A DNA stretch of 64,000 nt from Dactylis glomerata (GCA_007115705.1 QXEO01000243.1:1474239-1538238); one strand, 5' to 3'; counted from the first letter of the stretch, positions 33,006-45,787 are shown. Made by a program: numbers and translations. The notes: generated by a model from the letters alone, not told the origin.

Positions 33006-35908
33006 GCATCCCCAAGCTTAACTCCTGCTCGTCCTCGAGTAGGTAAGTGATAACAAAAGAATAATTTTTGAGGTGACATGCACCTACACAATCTTGATCA
33101 TATAGGTAAAGCATTGAGTGTTGAGATCAAAGAACTTAAAACATGGGCATGAAAGATATAATCTTGATAGAAGAAACTTAGCAACCATGCTACAACATGA
33201 AAATGAACACAAACAAAAGATCATGGAAATGAAACAATGAAAGTCAAAAGTGTGTTCAAATCATAAGGAAAAACATACAAATGGTTTTCAGCTTGTCCTT
33301 CATGGAGAGCAAAACATAAATGCGTAGGACACCTTCAAGTTTAAGAGGGCGACTAGATACAAATAATTTAAGAACAAGTGAAACCAACAATATGAATCAA
33401 TCAATGAAAACTTTGGGACAATGCACATTATACTAAGAATGACAACTATGCTCTCTTAATGGTGCATAAAGATAGAAGGTGGTGACTCAACATAAAAGTA
33501 AAAGAAAGGCCCTTCGCAGAGGGAAGCAGTGATTGCAAGTTTTATAAACCTTCAAAAAATTATGGTACTTACCGGCTTTGAGCTCTCATTGCCCCCATCA
33601 TAAGCATCTTGAATGGTTAAAGTTAATGCGAGAACACTCATGCTGCATATGCTTGACAAATCATAAGTTGAAAACCTTGTGTCCCGTTGAATACGAGTAC
33701 CCAAACCTTATGCTACTTTACTTAGAGTCCCAAGCAAGCTCTTGTCATTGTAAGTATATACGTATCATCGAGAACTGTCAACGGGGTACCTCCGTGCCCA
33801 ATGACATGGAACAAGCCCACATCAAAATGATAGGACAAGCAGACAATGAACACCTCGACATCTCTTTTATTTACCATTTATATAGCTTTTTATTTCGAGA
33901 TGCGTCGTCGAATGTCCACTATGGGCATGCTGCAAATTTCCACCATGAATTATGCATGGCTTAGATTGGTGGCCCATGCATTTCTCTAACACATATACAA
34001 ACTCCATGATCCCGCAAGATTCCCAATTCATTTCACACCGCGAGTATCCATAAACAAAAGATCACGATATCAACACAAATAAGAAGTGCAATGTTGAAAG
34101 CTTGCCCCATGACGGCATGGATGGGCTAGTTCCCAACTTACAACTTGCAAGCATAACAACTCAACATAAGAGACCACAATGTCAAATTTTTAAGAATGAG
34201 AAAAATAAAGTGTGCCATCCGGTTCGTGAGAGCTTTGCTGTCCAATTTTCGCATAACACTGGTAAGAGTTTAATTTGAAGAGTAGATAAAAGCAAGTCAA
34301 ATGTGCTTTGGAATAGCAAATTGCTAATAGGTATGTATGGTGGAAACTTTGGCAAACTTGGTTTTTAGAAGTTGGATGCACAAGTAGAGCTCATACTCGG
34401 TACAAAATAAGGGCTAGCAAAAGACTGGGAGCGACCAACTAAGAGAGCAATAACGGCCATAATCATGCATAGCGACAAAGCGACATTAAAAGAAGCATAA
34501 GATGGCATAAAAAGTAAAAAACTAAATGATCATAGAGGCTATTGGCGACTTTGTATGAGTCTAACACGTGTGAGCATGTGCCAAGTCAACCCAAATAAAG
34601 CATCAAAGGAGAAAACCAAATAAATGCTTCCATATAATAAAAACAACGCATGATTTTTTCAAATGCTCATTAAGCAATCTCAGTCGTTTGAGACAAGTCA
34701 TGCTACAGCAAAAATCACTAAGCATACTATCAAAACTACATCAAACATGACATGCAAAAGTCTAATCCGCAGTCTAAACAAGCTCCTTTTTGTACCACTT
34801 TTTTGCATGAAACTTTTTCTCTTTTCGAACACCATTCAAACCTTTTTGAGGAAACTCTTTTGAGGAAAACCAACATATACCAGAGGTCCAAATACACCTT
34901 GATGCAAAGATAAAACAAGATCTGAACAAAAATCAAGGCAAAAAATGCAAGCTAAACGCAGTAGCAGAAAAAGAGAACACTCGTTGAAACGATAAGAGTG
35001 AAAAACGGAGTGTTCTTGGCAAATGAAAAACGGAGCATGTCTCTCTCCAAACATATGATGTGATCCAAACATTTATTGAAGCAAACAAAGCAAAAGAAAA
35101 CTGAAAACAAAAGCAACTGATGCTCCAAGAAAAATGCATAGTGCATGAAGTAATAAAAATATAGTGTTTTGAAAGGTGACCTGATTTTTGCCGATGAAGA
35201 AGGGGTGCCTCGGGGGCATCCCCAAGCTTTGACGCTTCTACTTCTTGGATATTTCTTGGGGTGATGCATGGGCATCCCCAAGCTTGAGCTTTTGTCCATT
35301 CTTCAACTCATCTCATCACTCTCCGATCCCTACACTTGAAAACTTCCTTCATACAAAACTAAACACAAATCTATTAGCAACATTAGTGTAAGCATAACAT
35401 AGAATCAACCCTTTTTTTTGCTTCAGGTTTCAACTCAAAACCACCACATATAAAGTATAAACTACTGTAGCAACTTCCCCAAAAGTTCCGTGATCAAAAG
35501 AACTCAAAAAGAAAGCGATAAAGCGGCAAACACAAATAGAGGCAGAAATCTGTCAAAACAGAACAGCTGACAAAGGTAGAATTTTTAGAGGGTTTTCTGT
35601 TGCTCAAATCAAAAAGTGTTCAACTAATGAAAGTTTGGATATAACCTGGGGCATATGCACAAGAAATAGCAGGTCCAAAAGATATACAGCGAATTTTCAC
35701 AAATTTTTACGGTGCAGCACCGAAAACTGTTTCAGGATAGCAACATCCACAAATCTTACCTCGCTCAAATTAGAGGCTTCTCTTGGCACAAAAACGAAAT
35801 AAAAAGGATAAGGAGCGGTTATTACAGTAGTAATAACTTCCAAGACTCAAATAAAAGAAAAATAAATGAAAGTAAAAACAATGGGTTATCTCCCAAGAGT
35901 GCTTTTCT
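33006..35908 (-). other. Non-coding region of element Y between its Gag-like ORF and 3' LTR
   Basis: Begins (on the plus strand) GCATCCCCAAGCTTAACTCC directly after the LTR, the polypurine-side sequence on the minus strand. About 2.9 kb without a plausible gene. It is collinear with 54559-57471 of element Z, so it is conserved in the family, which suggests it carries RNA packaging or replication signals (inference). Confidence 0.75.
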
Positions 35909-38470
35909 TTAACGCCTTTGAGCTAGGCGCAGTAATTTGCAAAGATGCTCATGTGGGCGCCATATAAGAGCTCGAGGCAAAGGCGCCATATAGGAACTTA
36001 AAGAAAAAGAGAGCATCAAAAAGCAAATATGAAACACATTTAAATCTAAACCACTTCCTATGAAAAATAGTCTTGTAAAGAGACAAGTCATAAAAGCGCA
36101 AAGCAAAAGCATAGGAAGGCAAAACAAGTACAACTTCAAGAGTTGCAACATAAAGAGGGGAAACTCAATATTGTTGAGGTCCATAAAACCATGTTTCCCT
36201 CTCTCATAATAACTTTTAGTAGCATCATGAATATAACTAACAATATAACTATCACATAAAGCATCCCTATCATGAGCCACATGCGTAAAAGAATTAATAC
36301 TCCCCACATGAACAATCGTAGTAGGAGCAGATTCAACAGAATAATTATTCTCATCACCATAATCATCAAAAATAGGAGACATATTGTAATCATAACTAAT
36401 TTTCTCCTCAAAAGTAGGTGAACTGAAAATATTATACCCATCATCATAACCATTATAAACTAGAGGTTTAGTATCATCACAAGCTAGAGAACAGCTATTT
36501 CGCAAAGCATATTCATCAAACATATCATCATAAGAAGGAACATGGATAGTGCTAATGGTACAACAATTATTAACCTTAGAATTTGTACCAAAAAGATTTT
36601 CAATATCAAAAGTAGAGTGCTTTTCCCAATCATGATCACTAACATAGGTAACATGCATGAGAACATCATCCCAATCAGAATTATCATAATCTATAGCAGG
36701 ATCATAACGCTTAGGGGAAGATACCGTGTCCTCTCGCCTCTTACTCCTCTTCTTCTTGTTCTTCATACTCTTCTTACTCTCTCCTTTAGGAGGGAGAGAC
36801 TTGAAGGGCATCTTCTCCACATATCCTTTAGGAGGGAAAGGCATCTTCTCCACATAATCTGGTTTGCTAACAGAAACAACAGAAGAAACTTTGGAGGATT
36901 CCTCCTCTCTATTAATAAGATCGAAACATCTATTAGTCATGTCATAGCTTGACAAAACATCATGTTTTATAAGATCTTGTAAGTAAGTATTTGTGAGGCA
37001 ATCTTTAGCACAATAGAGACGACAACCACGAAGGGTGCTATTAATATCAACATCTCTCATATCAACCAAAGAAATCTTTCTAGATATCTCTTCACAATTC
37101 AAAAACAAAGTAAGCTCATCATACTGATTGAAAGTAATCTTATCATCACAATACAAATCTGCGGTACTCGTTCGATTAATTGGGCATTAAAAATTAAAGT
37201 GACCCTTTTTACCGCAAAGTTCACAAAGAAAAGGATAAAGCTCACAAACCCTTTCACCAAGCACATCTAGATCCCTGAGCCACATACTGGTTTCTTCATT
37301 TGCGTGGGTGATGCAATAATCTTCCTTGTTGTAACTCTGTTCACAAGGTCTATGTATTCCACAAAATTTAACATGCTTATAAGAAATATGACTTTTAGAA
37401 GTTTGAGCATGTTTATTGCAATCATCAATAACAATATCACTTTCTATGCAAGTGTCCTTAAAAGGTTCATGATACACGTCCCTATTTCCTTTAGGAACAT
37501 TCACATGGGAAGAAAAGGCTTTAAAGCAATCAACCATAATTTGAGGATCAAGACCATATTTAGCACTAAGCTCTTGAAAATTAGCAGTTTCAGCGAAAGA
37601 CTTAATGCAATCAAACTCGTAATTCATACCTGATCCTTTACCTTTGTCGCTATCCCAACCTTCAATATTGTTTTGAATTGTTTCAAGCAGATCCCACTTG
37701 GTGTCAACATCCTTGCTTGTGAAAGACCCATTAAAGCATGCATCTATATAGTCCTTGTAATATCCTGAAAGCCTTGCATAAAAATTATTAATAACAATAT
37801 TACGGGGAAGATCATGAATAGGACATTTGTGCATTAGTAACTTCAATCTTCCCCACGCTTGGGCAATGCTTTCTCCCTCATGCAGATAAAAATTATAAAT
37901 GTAATTCCTATCTTTATAAACCTGACTAGAAGGATAGAATTTGGAATAAAAGAGAGGTACAATTTCCTCCCAGTCAATAGATCGACCATCCTTAAGTGTT
38001 TTATACCATTCCTCAGCTCTGCCTTTCAGTGATAAAGAGAATAGCTTCTTCTTAACTTGGTTCATTGAAATACATGCACACTAGAACAACTCGCATAATT
38101 CATGTATAAAAAGCAAATGATCACCAGGATGGATAGTTCCATCTCCTAAATAGCAGTTATTCATAGCACGTTCAACAATCTTCATAGGTATTTCAAAAGG
38201 ATGAGGAGCACAAGTATCATTAGAAACATCACATATGGGAGATAAAATATCATCAGAGCAAACTTTCTCCACTAAAGCTGGGGAACTAAAAATATCATGC
38301 TTAACAAAACCAGCTTCCCCAAGATTAGACTTTTCCATAGCATTAGCAATAACGGGATTCGAAGCATCCGTACTAATAACATTGCTATGCGAAATAAGCT
38401 CTAAAGGTTTTTCAATTTTCTCTTCAAATCTAAACTCAGAAAAAAAACTAAAGAACTCTTTATTTTCCCT
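35909..38470 (-). pseudogene. Gag-like protein of element Y with hydrophobic C-terminus
   Basis: One frame runs the whole way, broken by TAG at 38081-38083 and TAA at 37187-37189; the start is AGG where element Z has ATG. Domains on the minus strand: an N-terminal linker, a retrotransposon Gag core (KGRAEEWYKTL, DWEEIVPLFYSKFYPSSQ, ESIAQAWGRLKLLMHKCP), a single zinc-knuckle-like CELCGKKGHFNF, a long Asp/Tyr-rich middle, a Lys/Arg patch (KKSMKNKKKRSKRRED), and finally about 70 residues with hydrophobic stretches (LYLFCLPMLLLCAFMTCLF, FHICFLMLSFSLSS). No polymerase frame follows. The hydrophobic tail on a Gag-like protein is unusual and shared with element Z. Confidence 0.85.
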
Positions 38471-38601
38471 TAAGCCTAACTAGTGGAAATAAAAGCAAGA
38501 AACAAAAAGATATAATTGCAGAATCTAACGGAAATAACTTCGAGCACTCACCAACAACTAAAAGACTTAGTAGCCAAAGAATGTGAGTACCTTTTACCTT
38601 A

Positions 38602-38621
38602 CCTCCCCGGCAACGGCGCCA
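38602..38621 (-). promoter_or_regulatory. Primer-binding site of element Y, tRNA-Asp type
   Basis: The minus strand reads TGGCGCCGTTGCCGGGGAGG ten bases inside the LTR. On the plus strand this is CCCCGGCAACGGCGCCA, which matches the 3' end (with CCA) of plant tRNA-Asp(GUC) as I remember it. Confidence 0.88.
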
Positions 38622-39399
38622 GAAAAGAGCTTGATGTCTACGCACGCGTCTGTTCTTGTAGACAGTGTTGGGCCTCCAAGTGCAGAGGTTTGTAGAACAG
38701 CAGCAAGTTTCCCTTAAGTGGATCACCCAAGGTTTATCGAACTCGGGGAGGAAGAGGTCAAAGCTATCCCTCTCAAACAACCCCGCAATTACGATACAGA
38801 AAGTCTCTTGTGTCCCCAACACACCCAATACACTTGTCAGATGTATAGGTGCACTAGTTTGGCGAAGAGATAGTGAAATACAAGTAGTTGTGATGATTAT
38901 AAGTAGTAAACGCGATCTGAAATAAAAATGGCAGCAAGCAAACATGTAACAAAACAGGAAGTAAACGGTTTGCAAAGCTTGGAAACAAGGCCTAGGGATC
39001 ATACTTTCACTAGTGGACACACTCCCAACAAATATAACATAATTGAACCAATAGATACTATCATCAATATGCAACTCGAAACAATTCTCCAATGGAAAAC
39101 GAACACTAATCATGCGTAGGGCTACGAAGCACTCCTCAAAGTCCGTATGTACCCAAACTAGATTGTCCCACACTATCACCGTGAACGCACTAGATGGTTC
39201 CAACAAACACCAACAATTCATAGAGACATTAACCAAAAAGATACACATGATGCACACACTAGTCACCTTTACACCATGATACGAGGTATCTCCGGAGAGT
39301 ATAATAATTAAGCATAGGAGTAGCATAATATCTGAATAATAACATCTACCAATTCAACTAGATACAAAGCTCACAATCACATAAAGATCACATCATGGG

Positions 39400-42300
39400 T
39401 GACAAGGGTATAGCTAATAGAGCCCGTTAGTTGAGTACCCCTGAGGCCCGTTAAGCTAGGCCCAATTGTAATGATAGTCGAATACGAGTTATTACCGTAT
39501 GTCGATATTTGTAATCTGTATCGAACCCTACCCGATCCTCGAGACCTGGCCACCTATATATAGGGGCCAGGAGGGGATGGTGTAGGGCAGATTGAAAGCA
39601 AGCCAGGTTGAACACCCAAGTTTACTTTCGTTACACATCTATTTCGACTAACTTTACCTTCGAGTTCATCCGACGCCCTATCTCCCCGATCCTAAGTCCT
39701 TCATCTAGGACATTTGTCGAGTTAACCCTCGTCAATTGGCGCCGACCGTGGGGAATCTGGGCGTTGGGATCATGAATTCGACGGCTTTTTCGCTTTTAGC
39801 CAACAGCAGTTCAGAAGTCGACGGAAGTCAAGAGGTGGAACTAACCATCGGAAGTCTGAGCATCCTCATCGGGCCGTCGGGTTCGTCCCGTCTTTCGGAC
39901 CCGATGAAACAAGATCCATCGGCAAGAGAGCCTAAAGCAACAGAAATAATGGAGTATTCCGACGGCTCCTCCAGCGAGGTAAACTCGCCGGTCAGCCCAG
40001 AAGAAGTGCAAAAAGAAAAGATCGCAGAAGACAACGAAGAAAAGGAAAATTTTGACGTGGAAGTCCAACTCGAAGATCTCACGATCTGCCTCGACGATAC
40101 CACAGACGAGTCAACAGACACATGGAAGACAGGATTAGAGCTTTCTGAAGATGGCGACTCGATCTTCTCAAGCTTCAACAACAACATCGGCAAGCAATGC
40201 CAGGTACTCGCCATTGTGGGCGACAACTCAGAAGAATTCGATGAAAATAACAACCCAGTGATAAACCCAGCAAATATCGACAGAGGAGCAAATCACCTAG
40301 CAGAAGGTCAAACAGTGGAATCCCTCACAGCCAGGGAAAAAATTCGACTATCAGTCGACGAGTGGAAAATAATAAAAGGAGCTGTAGAACACGGCACGCC
40401 AATACCATCAAATTCCAGCAAATACATGCTTTTAGGGTATCACTACGCCCTAAGGCAGCAGGCTAAGCAATTAGCAAAGGAGAAAGTAGAAATACAAAGA
40501 AGAAAAGATTCAGCCATTGCAGCCAGCGAGGCTGCTCGAAAAGCACGGAGCGACGCATCACACAGCAACGCAAGGAAAAATCGTCGACACAGTTCAAGGT
40601 ACGATAACCTCGAGTATTCTGACAGGCAAAGTATTTCCAAAAACCTCGACTCGTCCTTCCTATCGGTCGACGAGCAGGGAAACATCCTACCAAAAACTCC
40701 TGAAGTAGCACTAGTGGCAGCACAAGCATACCTACTTACAACTCGACCAAGTCCAGGAGATCCTAGAGAACACATGCATAGAGCAGCACTGAACGGACTC
40801 AACATGGTGGGCCACAAGCTATCAGCAAAAGGAGAAGAAGCACATCACCACAAGGAAGTGCACAAAGCAAGGTCACCTCGCCGTCACAACAGTCCTCGAC
40901 ATAGAAGCAGCAAACATTGATCTCGATCGCCGTCACCAAAACAGCATGGTGGAACTCGAAGATCGCGATCCCCAAACGAAAGGCGCGACTATGAAGACGA
41001 CGAAAAGGAGATGGGGGCATCGTGCTTTACCCGCAGGGTTCGCACCACTCCAGTTCCTAAGGGGTTTAAGCTACCTCATGATCAGCAAAAATACGACGGA
41101 TCACAGGAACCACAATCATGGCTCGCTGATTACCTACAAGTAGTTCAAATACTAGGAGGAACCAAAGAAACAGCAATGCAAAGTTTGCAACTACACCTCA
41201 CCGGCGCAGCAAGGTCATGGTTGAGCAAACTAGAAAAAGAATCCATTGGAAGCTGGGAAGACCTCACAAAGCAATTTACAAGCAATTTTAGGTCGACATA
41301 CAAACGGCCAGCATCAATAGAAGAAGTCAAAGCATGCGTTCAGCAACGCGACGAAACACTGCGGGCATACATCCAAAGATGGAGCCTCATCAAAAATTCA
41401 GCAGTCGAAGTTTCAGACGAAAGAGCAATAGACGCATTCATCATTGGATTAAGGCGAAGAGACCTAGTCGAAGAGATGGGTAGAATCAAGCCGAAAACAG
41501 TGTCAGACCGCATGGACACAGCAAACAGATTTGCAGATGGAGAAGATGCGTGCAACAACAAACGAACACGATCTCCAGAGGACGACAGAAGAAACAGATA
41601 TGGAAGTCAAAGGAGACGATCCCGAAACTACGATACCTACGGCTCTCATAGCCAAGTCGCCGCAGGATACAAAGACAACAGTTATCAAGGAAACGATCGC
41701 AGAAGCTCGGGATATCGAAGCTATGGAAAAGAGGACTATAAGAAGTTCCCACCAAGAGAATCCAGAGAGTACAACCCATCACCAGAAGAGATGCTCAATG
41801 GGCCTTGTCATATACACTCAGCGTTCGTCGACGGGAAGCGAGTGTCAAGGCATGCAATGAAAGACTGCACGACATTCCTAAAACTACAAGAAGCAGCAAT
41901 AAACAAACAAACCGAAGCAAGGCGACAAGGATTCGAAGGAAGTAACAATCCCCCGACAAGCCAGCAAGGAAACAGCGGAGCTCCTCAGGGACAAGACCAG
42001 CAAAACAAAGGACACGACGACGACGACGAAGGGTACGTCCCATCAAAAGGACACATCACAGTAATGATACAACCTGTGCCCAAGTCGAACAAAGAAGAAA
42101 AGAGTATAACTCGACAAGTCAATCTAGCAGTCTTGTCGCCTCCAGCTACAACAGAATATCTACATTGGTCAGAACAACCAATAGAGTTCAATAGAGAAGA
42201 TCACCCTATAACAGTACCTCGGCCGGGAAACGCGCCTTTGGTACTCAAAGCTCAAATCGGCGCGTACGATGTCGACAGAATATTCATGGATGCAGGGAGT

Positions 42301-42416
42301 GGAATTAACTTGATATACGCGAAAACACTCCGAGCAATGCATATATCACTAGAGTTCCTGAAGCCGACAGATTGCTCCTTCCATGGAATCGTACCAGGAA
42401 GTGCCAATTACCCGCT
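39400..42416 (+). mobile_element. Nest level 5: X', truncated second copy of the X family
   Basis: Begins with an intact 335-bp LTR (39400-39734), primer-binding site, gag and part of protease, then stops abruptly at 42416 (VPGSANYPL) where Y's LTR resumes at GGTAGAGCCC. There is no 3' LTR and no target duplication. In X the equivalent point reads NYPLGRIA with GGTCG, so a GGT microhomology may mark the deletion join. It lies inside Y, which lies inside X: the same family at two levels of one nest. Confidence 0.92.
39772..42416 (+). pseudogene. gag-protease of X', 3' truncated
   Basis: Starts ATG at 39772 (MNSTAFSLLANSSSEVD). One in-frame TGA at 40918-40920 (a likely CGA to TGA change after RHRSSKH); otherwise open through the Gag core (LPHDQQKYDGSQEPQSW, LTGAARSWLSKLEKES, FRSTYKRPASIEEV) to the protease motif FMDAGSGINLIYAKTL. 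It is the best-preserved gag of the family in this window. Any reading past 42416 is Y's LTR and is not element coding sequence. Confidence 0.9.
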
Positions 42417-43056
42417 GGTAGAGCCCTCAGCCCCGGGGGAGAGCTACTCCCTCCTCATCATAGGAGACAGCAAGATTGATGGAGATGGCGGTGAGGTCGA
42501 TGGAGACAGCGGAGACGGCGATGGAGACCGATGGAGATGGCTCCGGGGGCACTTCCCCATCCCGGCAGGGTGCCGAAACAGAGACTTCTGTCCCCCGAAA
42601 TTTGGCTTCGACGGCGGCGGCGCTGCGGAACTGTTCTGGAAATTTCGCCGACTCCCCTAGGGTTTTCTGTCCCGAGGCTTTATATAGGCGAAGGGGCGTC
42701 GTCAGGGGGCTGCCAGGGCACCCTCACATGTAGGGGGCGTGGCCAGGGCCTGGGCCGCGCCGCCCTGGTGTGTGGGGCCCTCGTGGCCCCACTCCGCCTC
42801 CTCTTCGGTTCTCTGGAAGCTTCGGTGAAATTCTGGGCGACTGGCTTTGGTTTCGTCTAATTCTGAGAATATTTCTTGTGTAACTTTTCTGAAACACAAA
42901 AACAGCAGAAAACAGGGACTGCCACTGTGGCATCTTGTCAATAGGTTAGTTCCGGAAATTGCATAAAAATGCCACACAGTGTAACGAAACACAAGGCAAA
43001 TGGTGTAAAAACAAGCATGAAGCATAAAAAATTATAGATACGTTTGAGACATATCA

Positions 43057-44809
43057 CAGGGTTAGAGCTTCATGAGGATGAAAATTCAATCTTCTGAAGC
43101 TTCGATAGTAAGGTTGATAATCGGTACCAAGTACTCACTATTACAGAAGACAACTCAGAAGAGCTTGATGAAAACAACAATCCAGTGCTCAACCCAGCAA
43201 ACATAAACAGGGGGGCAAACCACCTGGCAGAAGGAGAAAGTGCAGACTCCCTGGTAAACCGGGAAAAAGTTCGACTATCTGTCGATGAATGGAGGACAAT
43301 CAAAACAGTTGTGGAGCACTGCATGCCAATACCAAATAATGCTAGCAAAAATATGCTTTTGGGGTACCACTACACCCTAAGACAGCAGTCAAAGCTACTA
43401 GCAAAAGAAAGAATCGAAATACAGAAGAGAAAAGACTCAGCCATTGCAGCAAGCGACGCTGCTCGCAGAGCATGCAGCGATGCATCATACACAAACAGCA
43501 AAAGACATCGTCGGCATGGATCAAGGTACGAGAACCTCGAATACTCAGATAGGCAAAGTCTCTCCAAAAACCTCGACTCGTCTTTTTATCAGTCGACGAG
43601 CAAGGGAACATTATACCAAAGACACCCGAAGCAGCGTTGGTGGCAGCTCAAGCATACCTGCACACAACGCGACCAAGTCCAGGAGATCCAAGGGAACATA
43701 TGCATCGGGCAGCACTGCAGGGATTAAAGATGGTAGTCAACAAGTTATCAGCAAAAGAGGAGGAGGCATATCGCAACAAAGGAATTCACAAGCCAAGATC
43801 ACCATGCCGTCACAATAGTCCTCGGCACAGAAGCGGAAGTCGACGATCTAGAACGCCATCACCAGGGCAACACAACAGTCCAAAGCATAAAGGAACCCGA
43901 CGATCCATAACTCCCAACAAAGCATATGACTACAAAGACGACGAAAAGGAGATGGGGGCGCCATGCTTTACCCATAGGGTTCGCATCACGCCAGTACCCA
44001 AAGGTTTCAAACTACCCCATGATCAGCAAAAATATGATGGATCACATGAGCCACAGTCATGGCTTTTAGATTATTCACAAGCAGTAAAATTACTGGGAGG
44101 AACCAGGGAAACAGCAATGCAAAGTTTGCAACTACACCTCACCGGTGCAGCAAGATCATGGTTGAGCAAACTAGGAAAAGAAACAATCGGAAGCTGGGAG
44201 GAGCTCACAAAACAATTTATGAGCAACTTCAAGTCGACATACAAGCGGCCAACGTCCATAGAAGAAGTCAAAGCCTGCGTACAGCAACGCGGTGAGACAT
44301 TAAGGGCGTATATCCAAAGATGGAGCATCATCAAAAATTCGGCAGTCGAAGTTTCAGACGAAAGAGCAATAGATGCATTCATAGTTGGGTTAAGGCAAGG
44401 AGACCTAGTCGAAGAGATGGGCATAATCAAGCCGAAAATAGTATCAGATTTAATGGATATAGCAAACAGATTCGCACACGAAGAAGATGCGTGCAACAAC
44501 AAACGGACACGATCGCCAGAGGATGATAGAGGAAACAGATATGGAGGCCAAAGGAGGAGATCCCGCAATTACGATAACTATGGCTCTCACAGCCAAGTAG
44601 CCGCAGGGTACAAGGACAATAGCTACCAAGGGAATGACCGTAAAAGCTTGGGATGTCGTAGTTACAAAAAAGAAGACTACAAAAAGTTTCAGACAAGAGA
44701 ATCCAGAGAGTACAACCCATCGCCAGAAGATATGCTAAACGGACCATGTCATATACACTCCGCGTTTGTTGATGGGAAACGAGTATCCAGACACGCGATG
44801 AAAGATTGA
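43057..44809 (+). pseudogene. gag of element X, main part
   Basis: Resumes the gag frame after Y (ANINRGANHLAEGESADS, LLGYHYTLRQQSKLLAKE). It shifts frame near 43595 after LSKNLDSSF, runs on from 43637 through an Arg/Ser-rich linker and the Gag core (FKLPHDQQKYDGSHEPQSW, LTGAARSWLSKLGKET, FKSTYKRPTSIEEV), and stops at TGA 44807-44809, which replaces the Cys of the KDC motif seen in X'. Gag-core similarity to A and X' is very high. Confidence 0.9.
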
Positions 44810-45787
44810 ACAACGTTCTTGAAACTACAGGAAGCAGCACTAAACAAGCAAGCCGAAGCAAAACGAAAAGGATACGAAGGAAACACAAACAGCGTGCCTG
44901 CAAGTCAACAAGGAAACAATGGAGTCCTACAAGGTCAAGACCAGCCGAACCAGGGACGCGACGACGACGAAGGATATGTTCCATCTAAAGGGCACATCAC
45001 AGCAATGATACAGCCAGTGCCCAAGTCGAACAAAGAGGAGAAAAGCATAACTCAACAAGTTAACCTCGCAGTAACTTCGCCTCCAGCAACAACGGAATAT
45101 CTACACTGGTCAGAGCAACCCATAGAATTCAGCAGAGATGATCACCCAATAACAGTACCTTGGCCAGGAAACGCGCCATTGGTACTCAAAGCTCAAATTG
45201 GGACGTACGATGTCGACAGAGTATTCATGGATGCAGGAAGTGGAATAAATCTGATCTACGCGAAAACTCTACGAGCAATGCACATTTCATTAGAGTTCCT
45301 AAAGCCAACTGACTGCTCCTTCCATGGAATAGTCCCAGGGAGTGCAAACTATCCACTAGGTCGAATAGCACTCAACGTTTGCTTCGGAAATCGGCAAAAC
45401 TATAGAAGAGAGAAACTCGACTTTGAAGTCATGGACTGGCCATCACAATATCATGCAATCCTCAGGCGACCCGCGTTTTTGCGATTCATGGCAGTACCTC
45501 ACTACACTTACCTGGTACTAAAAATGCCAGAACCCAATGGAATTATCACAGTCAAAGGAAGCTTCGAGCTATCAGATCTATGCGACAAGGAATTTCACAA
45601 GATGGCCCAAAACTTCGGCATGATGGCAAGCTATGGAGAACCCAATTACAAAGCAAAAAGTGCGACTACAGGAGTCACACAGCAACTCGATGGACACCCA
45701 GCAGAGCCAGAAGTGAAGAAACCGCGGGTACAGCCGTCAGAACAAGAGAAACCTACAGGAGAAGAAGAGAAGACTCAAGCGACATAG
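44810..45787 (+). pseudogene. Aspartic protease of element X
   Basis: In frame with gag past the TGA at 44807. Acidic Gln-rich linker, then HITAMIQPVPKSNKEEKS, the active-site block FMDAGSGINLIYAKTL, IVPGSANYPLGRIALNV, YHAILRRPAFLRFMAVP, and a charged tail ending at TAA... within 45785-45787 (reading EEEKTQAT then stop). In element A this domain runs directly into RT; here it stops and no RT follows. About 160 bases on, TATAAATAAAGACAAAG could serve as a poly(A) signal. Confidence 0.85.

Larger units (their letters stand above)
31571..43056 (-). mobile_element. Nest level 4: Gypsy-type element Y, non-autonomous, minus orientation
   Basis: Flanked by CAGGG (31566-31570, 43057-43061) inside X's gag. 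Left LTR 31571-33005 is the 3' LTR; the right (5') LTR is 38632-39399 plus 42417-43056, split by X'. A tRNA-Asp-type primer-binding site follows the right LTR. The only coding region is a Gag-like reading (35909-38470). No protease, RT or integrase. By eye the shared LTR halves differ at about 11 of 767 sites, fewer per base than X's LTRs, as expected for a later insertion. Confidence 0.92.
38632..43056 (-). repeat. 5' LTR of element Y, split by X'
   Basis: LTR sequence is 38632-39399 and 42417-43056. Compared with the intact left LTR, 26 bp (equivalent to 32339-32364) are missing at the junction. The insert is the truncated X' copy. Confidence 0.92.

Noticed and set aside
42417..42660. Continuation of the X' gag-protease frame to 42660
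   Set aside because: The frame crosses the deletion join into Y's LTR at 42417; the last 80 or so codons are not element protein.
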